Positions 12,433 to 22,677 of a stretch of 64,000 bases of DNA are shown piece by piece. A program made the position numbers and the translations under genes. Numbering within the stretch: position 1 is the stretch's first letter; the number at the start of each line of letters is the position of its first letter. Source of the stretch: Siderastrea siderea (taxonomy: Eukaryota > Cnidaria > Anthozoa > Scleractinia > Rhizangiidae); contig OZ034970.1 of NCBI GenBank assembly GCA_964030785.1, positions 21,894,634-21,958,633 of the forward strand, given 5' to 3'. The notes beneath the pieces are model-generated. The model did not search any database. It saw only the letters and a program-made list of their open reading frames with translations, and had not been told where the DNA came from.

Positions 12433-13631
12433 AACAGTAGAACAACTTGCGGAGAATTCAGGAGAGAAAAAAGAACTGTTCAAAGAACTTAAATGAGGCG
12501 CCTTGGTTAAGTAGGACTAATCTTTCGTGAAGGTAAGTGCGTTGTGTTTACTGAGGCATGCAGTAAATGAGCCATGATCATAGTATGTTCTTTATTATCA
12601 TTTACCTATGCATATGCAGTTGTAATGGGACAGGATTTGAAAAACTTGTGGACTATTTGGGATGGGACCCAAAAAAACACATTGTTTTTTCAACGGAAAG
12701 TTTATGGTCTCGAGCGTTGGCTAACTAACTGTTCAAAGGCTAAAATGAAGGGCGTCTTCAACGTTTTGTTGGGTGTTTGGCTTCCCCTTAAATACTGGAG
12801 ACTTGGCTGGGAAAAAATCCCCCACTGGTGGGGAAATACAAGAACTTTGAAATGGTCAATTAGCAAAGTCCCATATCAGCCCGGGGTCGCTCGCCCCCAC
12901 GTGGAAGCCTATTGTTACAAATTGTCCATTTCATTGCAAACAGAGTCAGTATACAAAGGACACATGAATACAAGTCAATACTGTAACCAGCTGAATTTCT
13001 ATCTACAGTGCACGTAGTCTTTATATTCCTTTAATATTTAATTAAAACAACAGTGGAATCCAAAAAGTTAGAAAGGTTTCTTGCGACGGTTACAGGAACG
13101 GACCAAGTTCAGCAGACAACCTAATTTGCATAATGCGAGTCACGCAATTCTCCGGAAGTATCCAAAGATCGGGACTCGGTAATTCGCTTATTTTATCAAT
13201 TTGAACAGTTCGAAACTTCTATTCGTGTATGCTTTTCTGTATTTATGACCTGAAATGGAGAAATCTTAAAATCTAGAACCTATTTATTTCACACAATCTG
13301 AATTTGCTCAACAACCTAATTTGCATAATGTGTGCGGTCATATTCGCAAAAACTACCAAAAGTTCGAAGTCACTGCGATAAAGGAAGATTAAAAGCGCAA
13401 GGTATTTTTATATTTCTGTGCTCTCTGACATCTCATTAACAGGTTTTAATAGGAATTTAGAGTGACTCGGTCTGGACTTGTGAAATAAATGCCGGGCAAG
13501 ACAGGGTACTTTTGCGAGTTTTCAGAAAGCGCTCAGACGTGAGTTAATATGTTAACTGATCACGAGCTTCCAGTTTAAAACAAATGAAATTTAACATGCG
13601 CTTTACACCCTTGAAGGACCTCTTGAAAATA

Positions 13632-14975
13632 ATAACTTCTTACTAACTGAACGCGAGGGCCGTACTGGGGAATATTGGCCCGAGGTCGTGGCAGTACGGA
13701 CCGAGCGCAGCGAGGTCCGTACAAAAACGACCGAGGGCCAATATTCCTCAGTACGGCCCTCGCGTTCAGTTAGTAACATTCGGCAGTTCATTCAAGTCAA
13801 TTTCCGGCGCGATGTCGAGGAAAGAAGCCAGCGATTTTAACTGGCTTTCGAATCAGTTTGACGATCGTTGCTGTCTAACGGCGAAAACTTGCGTGGCTCT
13901 TGAATGGAAACTGCTCTGCTTCTAATATATGTGTCAGTTTTTCGTCGTCCTCTACAACACGATAGTTTTATTTGAAAATACGTCTTCGTTTATATGGGCG
14001 GAGACAATTCGGGAAAAAGAAGAATAATGAAAAGGCCGCGATAAAATCTCAGAAACGTGCTTCTCAAACTGGAAATTGTGGCAGCGTGTTAGTCCGTAAT
14101 GTGAACGAAGGAACACTCGAACTTAAAAAAAGAAGACACTGGAAATTATCTCTCCATCAAATACTGCAAGTTGTTTGCTTCAGTGGCTTTATGGAGAACT
14201 TTGTGGATGCTGAGAGCAGATTTTTGTCGCACCTAACAAAGTGGTTTTTAGCGCGAGCTACAGCAAGAGCGGACTTGTGAACAAGCTAAAATTATTTTCA
14301 AGGATGTCCACTACAAGAGCAAAAATCTCGTTGAGGAATCAAGGTACACTGTTGGTTTAATACATGTACGTGTAGCTTTAATTTGTTCTTGTAGAAAGCG
14401 CTGACTGAAGCGATGGCCAATATTAAACAAGACAAAAACATGATCGTTTCCTTTCGATTTACAGTTGCTGATGAAAGCCGTTTGCTAGTTGTTTTGCAAT
14501 TTTCAGTTTTTTTCGCCGAGAGGTTTTCTCGTGAGAAACGTACTCTTTAATTAATGCTGAATTTTAATAATTATTGTTTATGTGTTGGCCGATTTACGCG
14601 GCTCTTTACAGCTTACAGTCTTATAGCCGTACAAAAAAAACAATAAACACACACAGTCACTGAAGAACGTTGGCCATGCTTTTTGATTCACTGCTGGCGA
14701 ATGTTTTGCTTATATCAAAAAGTCGGTAAAGTTAATTGAAGAGCGCTTTTTCTAAACAGCCGTGTTTACATCGTTCATTCCGGTTTTGTACCAGCTCCAA
14801 ACCTTTCCTTTTATTATCTTCTTGCGTTTTCGCAGTTTGAATTTTGCGGGAGCGGGAGCGCGAAAAAAAAAATATCCAAAAAGGACCGTTTCCATAGTAA
14901 TGGTCCGTACTGTAAAATCCTGACCGAAAACTAACCAATCAGAACACTCGATTTAGACCGGAGAATTGCTTGCCA
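13632..14975. mobile_element. Insertion in right arm of palindrome 1
   Basis: The left arm at about 8650-8665 is continuous here, so roughly 1.3 kb was added. AATAATAAC occurs at both edges and may be the target duplication. It begins with the long hairpin. No protein family is recognisable inside it. Confidence 0.5.
13640..13776. repeat. Long near-perfect hairpin
   Basis: TTACTAACTGAACGCGAGGG at the left is exactly inverted at the right, with GGGCCAATATTCC-type sequence further in, so about 45 bp on each side can pair around a loop rich in CGAGG. It starts the right-arm insertion that runs to about 14975. Confidence 0.75.
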
Positions 14976-15344
14976 TATAATAATAACACTTTTTTCCTGC
15001 CTGTTTTGGCTTTTAAGCAGTGAGGTCGCCAACTTATGCAGTTTTCGTGTCTGGCCTGGCGTTAATTTACGCTTTTTGCCGCTCTCACTGTTGTGGGCTC
15101 TAAAAAAACATTTTAAACGTATTTCCCAAAACGAAACCCGTTTCAATTACTTGTGACCCAAGATGGTTTACAGGGCAAAGTTTGAGGGAAAACTTTTTTC
15201 TGACCCGAAATGCAGTGGACCGCTCTTACAGACATTGCGACTTAAGCTGCCAAAAAATGTATAGTTTATAGGGTTTTTCATGAAAACAACAAAAACTGGA
15301 GCGATCTGCACGCAAATGGTCCTGAAGGGTGCTGATACCTTAAT

Positions 15345-15567
15345 CAAGAAAATGTGGTATTGCTACTCCCCCCTGGATGGGATGCTGGTCCATCGCAGGG
15401 TTACCTCCAGCAGTATGTGGCCGGTACTCATTTATACACCTGGGTGGAGAGAGACTGTGGGGTAAAGTTTCTTGTCTAAGGAAACAACATGATGGCAGGG
15501 ACTGGGCGCTGAACCACTGACCTTCAGATATGAAGTCCAACATGCTAACCACTACACCACTGCTCCC
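15345..15567 (-). mobile_element. tRNA-derived SINE
   Basis: On the minus strand the unit opens with GGGGAGCAGTGGTGTAGTGG and GGTTAGCATG, an A-box-like tRNA head, then GGTTCAGCGCCC resembling a B box. A conserved body containing GTAACCCTGCGATGGACCAG follows, a sequence I associate with broadly distributed metazoan SINEs. There is no open frame. Confidence 0.7.
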
Positions 15568-16327
15568 CTGTTGAGGGAATTCAGGGCATCTGGCAATGTC
15601 CTAACATGGGACACAGGTTGTGCAAGTCCTGCTGAGCTGCTGTAAATAATAATGTCTACAAGGGATGCATGGACCCTCATCCCTGTGTGCCAATGTTCAC
15701 CTGAATAGCACCAATTTCTTTTTTAACCTCATATCATCACTTACACCCTTTTTCCACTGAACCCTTCAATTATAATTCACCAACTTTGAGATCAACATTC
15801 TCACTACCGCATGAAATACGGGAAGACATCGCAAATGTTCGTCGTTGTCTCGTTTGATAAGGCCCAAAACAGCTCTGTTTTTGCTCCTGCTTCTATGTCA
15901 TTGGACCACCTGGAAGTTTGAAAACATCTGCGATTCTGCTAAACAATCTCAACATTTTGAGGCAATGTGTAACAAAAACGCTGCATTTCGCGGGAACGCA
16001 ATCACGTAGACTGATGTCACTATGCAGTTAACTCAGTTCCAGTCCCCGCGACAGTTTTGAAGTGAAAAAGACAGTCTTTTGCCTGCAAAAAAAGAGGGTT
16101 TTCAAAATTGTAGACAGGTTTTAGGTTTGGAATCCTTTTTTTTTACACACATCAGACTCTCAAAAACCAAAGAAAAGAATTTTGTGTCATATACACTCTA
16201 CGTTTTTATCACCCCACACTGTACATCTGGGGTGTCCAGCACTTCATTGTTGTGCAAAAAGTAAGTTATTCCATTAAATAATGTATATCATTTGTCTCAC
16301 GATGTAGTCACTTGAGTTGTAGATCGC

Positions 16328-16361
16328 GACATTTCGACTGCTTACTGCTAGTCTTCATCAG
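16328..16361 (-). ncRNA. Hammerhead ribozyme motif of the Penelope-like element
   Basis: On the minus strand the core reads CTGATGA, then a stem II made of GACT and AGTC around a loop, then GAAA. These are the two invariant hammerhead boxes at the right spacing. Hammerhead ribozymes in the terminal repeats of Penelope-like elements are established. Stems I and III are short here, so activity is uncertain. Confidence 0.6.
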
Positions 16362-16975
16362 ACGATGAGGTCAACTGGTTGTGCGCCACCATATGAATCA
16401 CGATGGTCGGCTGTGATTGGTGCGTTTCGATCCTCATTGTTCTGCTGTGAGGTTGTTTCCCGAGAGGTCTGATTTGAAGTTGTTCCCTCGGCGGTTCGCT
16501 GATGTACCGGTCTCCTGTTGTGTTTCTTGATCGTTGGTATCCACACTTCAGGAATTTCAATTCCGTTGTCCCTATTGATGTTATCAGGGTGAAGCCTTAT
16601 GTGGATAGCTTCCTTGACCCTACGGGCATACCAGTGTGAGTCTTGATCAATAAACTTTACCTCGTTCCAAAGCAGGTGGTGGCCGGTCTTATTGGCGTGC
16701 TCAGAAATGGCGGAGGTCTGGGTACGGGCGAGTCGTATATCCCTGTCATGCTCTTTGATCCTCTCCTGCATATATCTTCCTGTTTAGACAATGTAGACTT
16801 TTCCGCATTCACAGGGAATCCTGTAGACTACGCCGTCTTGTTTAGCCGGATCGACGGTGTCCTTTGGTCGCACTAAATGTGACCTAAGTGTCGTGTCGGA
16901 CTTGAAGACGGCGCGAATACCTTGTTGTTGTAGGCAGCGGCGAAGAGGTTCTGATACTCCTTTGATATACGGCAA
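16358..16975 (-). pseudogene. GIY-YIG endonuclease domain of Penelope-like ORF
   Basis: The frame shows RIPCECGKVYI, the GIY-YIG entry with its upstream cysteines, then RYMQERIKEHDRDIRLART and SAISEHANKTGHH, the arginine- and histidine-containing blocks of the nuclease, and EAIHIRLHPDNINRD with the catalytic-region glutamate. A single in-frame TAA at about 16781-16783 interrupts it where the family normally has GE before TGR. In functional elements this domain nicks target DNA to prime reverse transcription. Confidence 0.8.
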
Positions 16976-17309
16976 AACCGCGGTGGACTTGAACTCTGAC
17001 TCAGGCTCTACCCTGGGGGCTGCTTTTCTTGTCCTGGTGAGCTTCTACACCCAAAGACAAAAGCTGGTAGCCTGAGGCCACCGGGCACTGCTAGAGCACA
17101 GCCCTGTATATATTAAGTCAATTTGAATTTTATTTTCTCACTTGGCAACATCACTAATTGTTATTCTTAAATGTTTACAAATGTGTTTGCTAATTAGACT
17201 ACCATGCTAGTTTCATTAATTGTCATAGAAAATTTGTTGTGTGAATTTGCTCTTGTAGATAGGTTATTGAAGATTTCTGGAAAATTAGTTTCAGGCCCTT
17301 TGTTAGTAC

Positions 17310-17485
17310 ATGTTTGGAATTTTTGTGCTGTCTAACCAAGTGATTTAGCTGTGTTTGGCACTTGGAGTGCTGCACTGACAAAAAGACATTGCCAACACAT
17401 ATTCAAGGATGTTTGTCATGGGTGGAAAATTTGTTCACCATGGTCAAATCATTTTACAGCAATTCTCAGTCAAAACAATAATATG
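17310..17485. repeat. Inverted repeat partner of 28670-28845
   Basis: About 175 bp containing AACCAAGTGATTTAGCTG and CAGCAATTCTCAGTCAAAAC is found again in inverted orientation near 28.7 kb with moderate divergence. The pair brackets the interrupted LINE. It has no coding content. Confidence 0.6.
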
Positions 17486-18390
17486 TAAGCCCGTAGCCTG
17501 CACAATAGGCATTATTGAGCCCAGCAAGACATTTTCTTTGTTTCCCGTGAAGCACAAGATGAGCGGAGGTGGAAAAATTTAAGGGGAAAGCAAAGGACTT
17601 ACTGCGCCTTTCAATAATATGCAGACTCTAAAACTCAAAGCTTCACCGACAAATGCGTTTTTCTCTGCCATCAATCAAATGTTTGGCAGCTCCTCCCAGC
17701 TTTGACTACTGCCAAGCGCTGTTCGTATCGTGAGACTTTTTACAGTTTTCAGCCAGGACAAGCTTACCCCCATAGAATAAAAATTTGAAGTTGATTATTG
17801 CAGTATTGATTTCATTATTTGTTTCACTTATTCACTTTTCAAATGAATGAAATATTCAAACTGAAACCCAATCCCACACTCGATTTTTGTTTTGATTAAT
17901 TCATGCGACAGGCACGTTGGAGTTTGACAGGTTTCCGGATTTGCATAAACCACTTCCAACGGATTCTTACATTGTTTAGTTTTTACTTCTGCTTTCCTAA
18001 CAGAATCTCCTCCTTTCACTCCTATCAAAATGCTCAAAGTTTTTTTTTGTTCTCTGCTCAATCTGCACTCTTCTGGCAATTATGCTGCCTTTCTTGCTAG
18101 ATTCTTGAACCCTCATCTATTCAAAATTGGTCTTTTGTACAAGGAATTTAACCTGCCCAACCCTCGCAAAGACAATTGGCCTCTACAGAGATAGATAGAT
18201 ACTTTATTAAAATACATCGCAGCCGTATGTGGCTGAATTGTGTATTACTGTATATATAAAATCAAAAATATATTAAAATCTAAAAATCTATATTATAATG
18301 AAAGTAAATACATTTAAAAAATAAGATTTAAGTGAAAAAAAGGTATCATCCAAGCTACAATTAAAAATACTTATGATCCAATAAAAGCAT

Positions 18391-18768
18391 TCAAGGTTTA
18401 TCAGCTTGATGATATGAAGCCATCAAAAAGCTATTCTTGAACCTACTGGTCTTACAATGCGGGAGACTATACGTACGCGGGCGCCTTAGGTTGAGTCGTA
18501 TGGAAAATGCTGGCGGCAAAAGCTTTCTCCGTTTATGCTGGCTATCGCTAGCTATGCTCTCGAAAGTCCGCTTACAGATCTTGTCATGATGTTCTACTAT
18601 TGTGGGCAGGCCTAGCCTACTTAGCCCATGATGGTACTCCGTATATGGGCAACTAATGCGTAACGCTCTTCTCTGGATGTGCTCTAATTCATTCGATAAA
18701 TACTTAGGCAGGGCATAGTGAAATAGTGGAGCTGCGTAGTCAGTGACGGAATGTATTAATGTATACAT
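18391..18768 (-). pseudogene. LINE ORF2 C-terminal domain
   Basis: The 125-residue frame contains TDYAAPLFHYALPKYLSNE, LEHIQRRALRI and KLLPPAFSIRLN, typical of the segment after the reverse transcriptase in LINEs with a WKYVDDTT-type catalytic box. It is out of frame with the RT piece at 18934-19296, so the copy is dead. Confidence 0.75.
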
Positions 18769-18933
18769 GCAATGTAAAAACGAGAGAGGTCACTTTCTGA
18801 CACATTGGCCCTTTTCAGCTGGATGAGAAAATATAGCTGTTTAGATGCTTTCTTAATTACCTCGGTTATATGGGCATTCCAAGTCAGATCGTTAGAAATG
18901 GTAAGCCCTTAGAGTTTTGCACTCTCAACTACC

Positions 18934-19260
18934 TTAACCATTTATGACTACTGGTGGAAAGTCTCTTTCTACTCTCACAAATGAGATGCGCAGTTCCTTG
19001 CATTTGTCATTGTTCAACTTAACTCTATTCTTGAGTGACCAGTCAGCTACCATTTCAGCAATAGCTTGAGCATTACTCTGGTCACCCTTACTTACAATTT
19101 CTGAAGCTGTTGTGTCATCCACATACTTCCAAAGTATTGCATTATTTACCGCTAGATCATTTATCCTGATCACAAATAACCATGGGCCTAGTTTGGTCCC
19201 TTGCGGGACACCTGAAAGGACTTGACCCCATTCCGAAATGCAACCTTCCGAAAGCTTAAG
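18934..19260 (-). pseudogene. LINE reverse transcriptase fragment
   Basis: GVPQGTKLGPWLF (motif B), KYVDDTT (motif C with the catalytic DD) and NNDKCKELRISF (motif D/E) are visible. Residues upstream of LKLSEGC in this frame belong to the inserted element, not to the LINE. Confidence 0.8.
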
Positions 19261-21559
19261 AGCCATTTTCTGAGAATATCGAGAATCGAAAGACACTCAC
19301 AAAAAATCGAATTTTTTTTATTTTGCCAAAACATCGCTTTGGGTAAGCTAATTCAAGAAAAAATAATCCAAAGTTCCAACGAGTTATTTAACGGACGAAA
19401 ATTTAAAAAGTTCGAAAAATGCATAAAATGGCGGTTTTAGGGTCTCTAAACGGCTCAAATTCTCGCTCAACTTTAGGAAGCCGGTGAGAGCGTAAAAAAG
19501 ATTCTTTTGAAACGGAACAAACCAAGCACATTATTTAACCTTTCTACTTTAAAACTGTGTAATAAATTTGCCAATGTTTCGTTTCGAACACTTTCAAGGG
19601 GCGTTTTTATCGAGCCGCTCTTAACCTTACTTATCACAAGGTAAAATGAAGGCCAACGCCAACTTCGGCCGCTTAAAACGGCATCTGGTATGTATCGTTC
19701 AATGATTAAGGCTACCCAGAAAGAAAGCTCTGTCATTGTACTTTTCACCAGGAAAGTTACAGCTTTGGGAATCAAATACTTCCCCGTCAGTAAATTTTTA
19801 CTGTTTAGTGATGTGAGCGGGTAGAATTATATTGCAAATCAGGCAGATTTAATTCCTGGAATACTGCTAACAATTACAAAGGTCGTTTAAGATAGGCTCA
19901 CCATTAGTTACACATGCACGCACAATGTTTTTCCTGATCTTTGAAAGAAGGTTCTGCTTTCTTGAGTCTTGCTGAGTCTTAAAATGTTAAAACAAAGCAG
20001 ATTTTTAACGGCATTTCAACAAGACAGTAATCCACTCATTCAACTTAACCAAGATAACATCGAAAACACAGAGAAACGACGTACTATACCGCCTATACCT
20101 TGCCAACCAAAAACGCAACAATACAACAGAAAAACATTCAAACTGTAAACAAACGAATTTTCAGTTTCCTGATTGAGCGAAGATATTTTAAACTCATCGC
20201 CCAGAGGAATACGCGGAAAGACAGGTGACCCCTACACTGACCCGCACGTGTCACACCACACTAACAGAGAGAGTCACGTATGCCATTTCTGTTATGTGAT
20301 TTGAGATAAAAACATGGTGGAAAGTTAAAAAGACAAGAAAGCCCATTGGGCATTTTAACCGGCCATTCTGACCCTCCCCACCCCTAGGTTTCACAAATGT
20401 TAGCGCGATCCTCTTTTTTTACGAACCGGCGTGACGAAAAGTGTGATTGTGTGACACAATATTTTGACTATAGCGGTACTGGATGACGTAATGTTTAAAC
20501 TCTGATGACTCAGCTTATCTTTCTTATCGCTTTATTTGTGCTGAAAAACGCAAAATCACTCAAACGTTGAATGTCGATATGAATTCGTCCACAACTGAGA
20601 ATGCTCACACAGGGACGACGAAGTATTTACTGTTGTGCCTAGACCTTAAATACAAACAGTGAACATAGCGGTAGAATCAAAATATAACGCTTGATAAACA
20701 CGAGCTTGAGCAGATCGCCAGAGTATGGGGCACGTCAAGATATCTCATGACGTGATGTTTAAATCCAGTTTGCTAACCCGGTAAACAAGCGAGCGGGGAC
20801 GAAAGTCGCCCACGTCTTTGAAAGCTAACGCGCCTGTCGAGCCGCAATCGATTTCGCGCTCACTCGCCTGTTTTTCTTTTCCTTCACTATCTATCTCTGA
20901 ATGGAAAGTGAGACTGCTCGTAGCCTTTAGAGAACACCACACGCAAACCACACAAATCCGTCGATAATATTCAGATATTTTCGTTCTTTCAAGGCAAAAA
21001 GACTCGTAACACCTGCCTTATTAATTAATCTCCTTATTAATGACGATTCCTTCGTATCAACTTCTCGCCTCAAATAAACACTCATTTCTCTCCTTTCACA
21101 AGAACTATCATGTACTGATGTGCAATCAACTAATATTGCATCATCATACTAGTACCAATTCCTTCTCTTCCTAGCCCACGCCGGCAAAACGCAGCTGTCC
21201 TTTTTGTCCGCTGCGAAATACAAGTTAGCCAATCAGAAACCTTACAATCCACTTCGCAAACCACCCCCCCCCCCCCCACAAAACGCCAAGGGAAACTGCC
21301 TCTCACGCAAAACGCAACTTTCAAAGCAAATGACATTCACAGAAGCGTGATATGCTCCTGACATTCACAAATCCTTCTGACTCCCACATTTTTACACCCC
21401 TCAAAATGTCAATCCCAATAAAAAAAGCTCCTGCGCTAAAAATTTTTCACCATAACCACTAACTAGATCAGACAACACAGTCAATTTCGCATTCAATCCT
21501 ATTTTCGCATTCAATCCTATCAAAAATAATGCACGCGCAAGAAGTGGCGCAAGAAGTTC

Positions 21560-22677
21560 TAGCCTGTTCCAGGCGTTCAGATAGTGGAGCGCGAGCGAAA
21601 AATAAAGCGAGCGAAAGAGCGGGAAAAAACGAGGGGAGACTGGGGGAGAGGACGAGGGAACGGCTGTGAAATTAATTTTAAAAAGCCCATGCCGCCCACT
21701 TTAGACCGCCGACAGCGGCAGAGAAACATGAACCCAAGGTCAGGTCAAAGTAAACAAGAAAGTTATGTAATTATGCTCACCGAAATAGGTTTCTCCCGAG
21801 TTTGAAGCGTTTGGAAAAGTACTGGTGATGCTTTAAGAAATCTGACATGCCGAATGGACATTGCAAAATTTTCTGCGATACGGAAACGCAAATGTCCTCT
21901 CCACTACTGGACCAATAAAGGTAACGAGAATCACAGACGACTTTATATACACATCGGTTTATCAAATTGATGAATAGAAAGCTTTTCACTCTGTGACGGA
22001 ATGAACTTCGTCGTCTTCATCGATTGCGATGGCTACGATATCGATATGTTTGTTGTTGTTCTTTCCTCCACTCCTTCGACAGCAGGCTTTCATGACGTTC
22101 ATAAATAATCTAGCCGATCCATTTCTCCTGCTTCTTCTTCGTCTACTTCAATAGCCAGCGCTCTAATGCCGATGCTTTGAAGCTGTTCTACTTGGTCTTT
22201 CATGATTACAACAAGCGGAGTGACCACAATTATCTTAGAAACAGCGCTTCTTGGCAATGCGTTGATTAACCTTGGAAATAGTTGAAAGATCAAGCTATTT
22301 CCAACCCTGCTGGAAGAATGGCGATGAGACCTCTTTCCAGAAACACGTTTTGAAGACAATCTTTTCATTCCATTTGCAAAGTATCCACATTTGTTAAATA
22401 GTTAAGCGCTTGCCGTAAACAGATATTTAACCGTGCGTGACTCGATGGAGGATGACCCTCGCATGGGCACGCCATATCGCATTTCTTGTCTGCGTCAACA
22501 ACCCTCTGGTGTTGACAGGAGGTGTCAAATTTGGCCAATCAGAGGGTATACCAGATTCTGGTATACCGGAACGGCTTTCCCTCGTCCTCTCCCCCAGTCT
22601 CCCCTCGTTTTTTCCCGCTCTTTCGCTCGCGTAATTTTTCGCTCGCGCTCCACTATCTGAACGCCTGGAACAGGCTA
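21560..22677. mobile_element. MULE-like element carrying a RecQ fragment
   Basis: The inverted ends begin TAGCCTGTTCCAGGCGTTCA and stay matched for roughly 100 bp (21560-21660 with 22560-22677). Flanking nine-base sequences AAGAAGTTC and AAGAAGTTG differ only at the last base, suggesting a 9-bp target duplication as in Mutator-like transposons. The copy at 57.6-60.9 kb lacks this insertion and shows the empty site. Inside is a helicase-like frame but no transposase. Confidence 0.65.
22099..22368 (-). pseudogene. RecQ-like helicase fragment captured in a transposon
   Basis: The 89-residue frame contains NSLIFQLFPRLINAL, where a RecQ Walker A box (GKS) should be but with N instead of K, followed by KIIVVTPLVVIMKDQVEQLQ, the motif Ia region of RecQ helicases. 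Only about 70 residues of the domain are present. It lies wholly inside the 1.1-kb element with inverted ends, so it looks like a captured host exon. The altered lysine argues against ATPase function. Confidence 0.6.

Larger units (their letters stand above)
8396..15245. mobile_element. Giant imperfect palindrome (foldback element 1)
   Basis: The left arm (about 8396-10940) and right arm (about 11695-15245) are inverted copies over most of their length, with a spacer near 11.3 kb. Example pairs: 8560-8640 with 15000-15070, 9640-10000 with 13170-13540, 10557-10600 with 11970-12010, and 10830-10935 with 11700-11800. Arm differences are due to nested insertions: 8741-9624 and 10000-10238 on the left; about 12060-13080 and 13632-14975 on the right. 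No transposase is recognisable. It may be a foldback transposon or an old inverted duplication. Confidence 0.7.
16300..17075 (-). mobile_element. Penelope-like retroelement 3' fragment
   Basis: The minus strand holds the end of a Penelope-like ORF: a linker with CLQQQGIRAVFKSDTTLR, then a GIY-YIG endonuclease, and immediately at its 3' end a hammerhead-like motif. The reverse transcriptase part is absent, so the element is 5'-truncated. Confidence 0.8.
18190..19260 (-). mobile_element. LINE 3' half, interrupted by foldback element 2
   Basis: Minus-strand frames give the RT stretch GVPQGTKLGPWLF and WKYVDDTTASE (19296-18934) and then the C-terminal domain SVTDYAAPLFHYALPKYLS (18768-18391), ending in an A/T tail with GATA units at about 18190. 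The protein stops matching exactly at 19260, where a large palindromic element begins, and resumes at 28034. Confidence 0.8.

Noticed and set aside
12574..13017. 147-codon open frame in the right arm of palindrome 1
   Set aside because: No recognisable motif, and it lies in an insertion-derived stretch absent from the other arm. Composition looks like chance.
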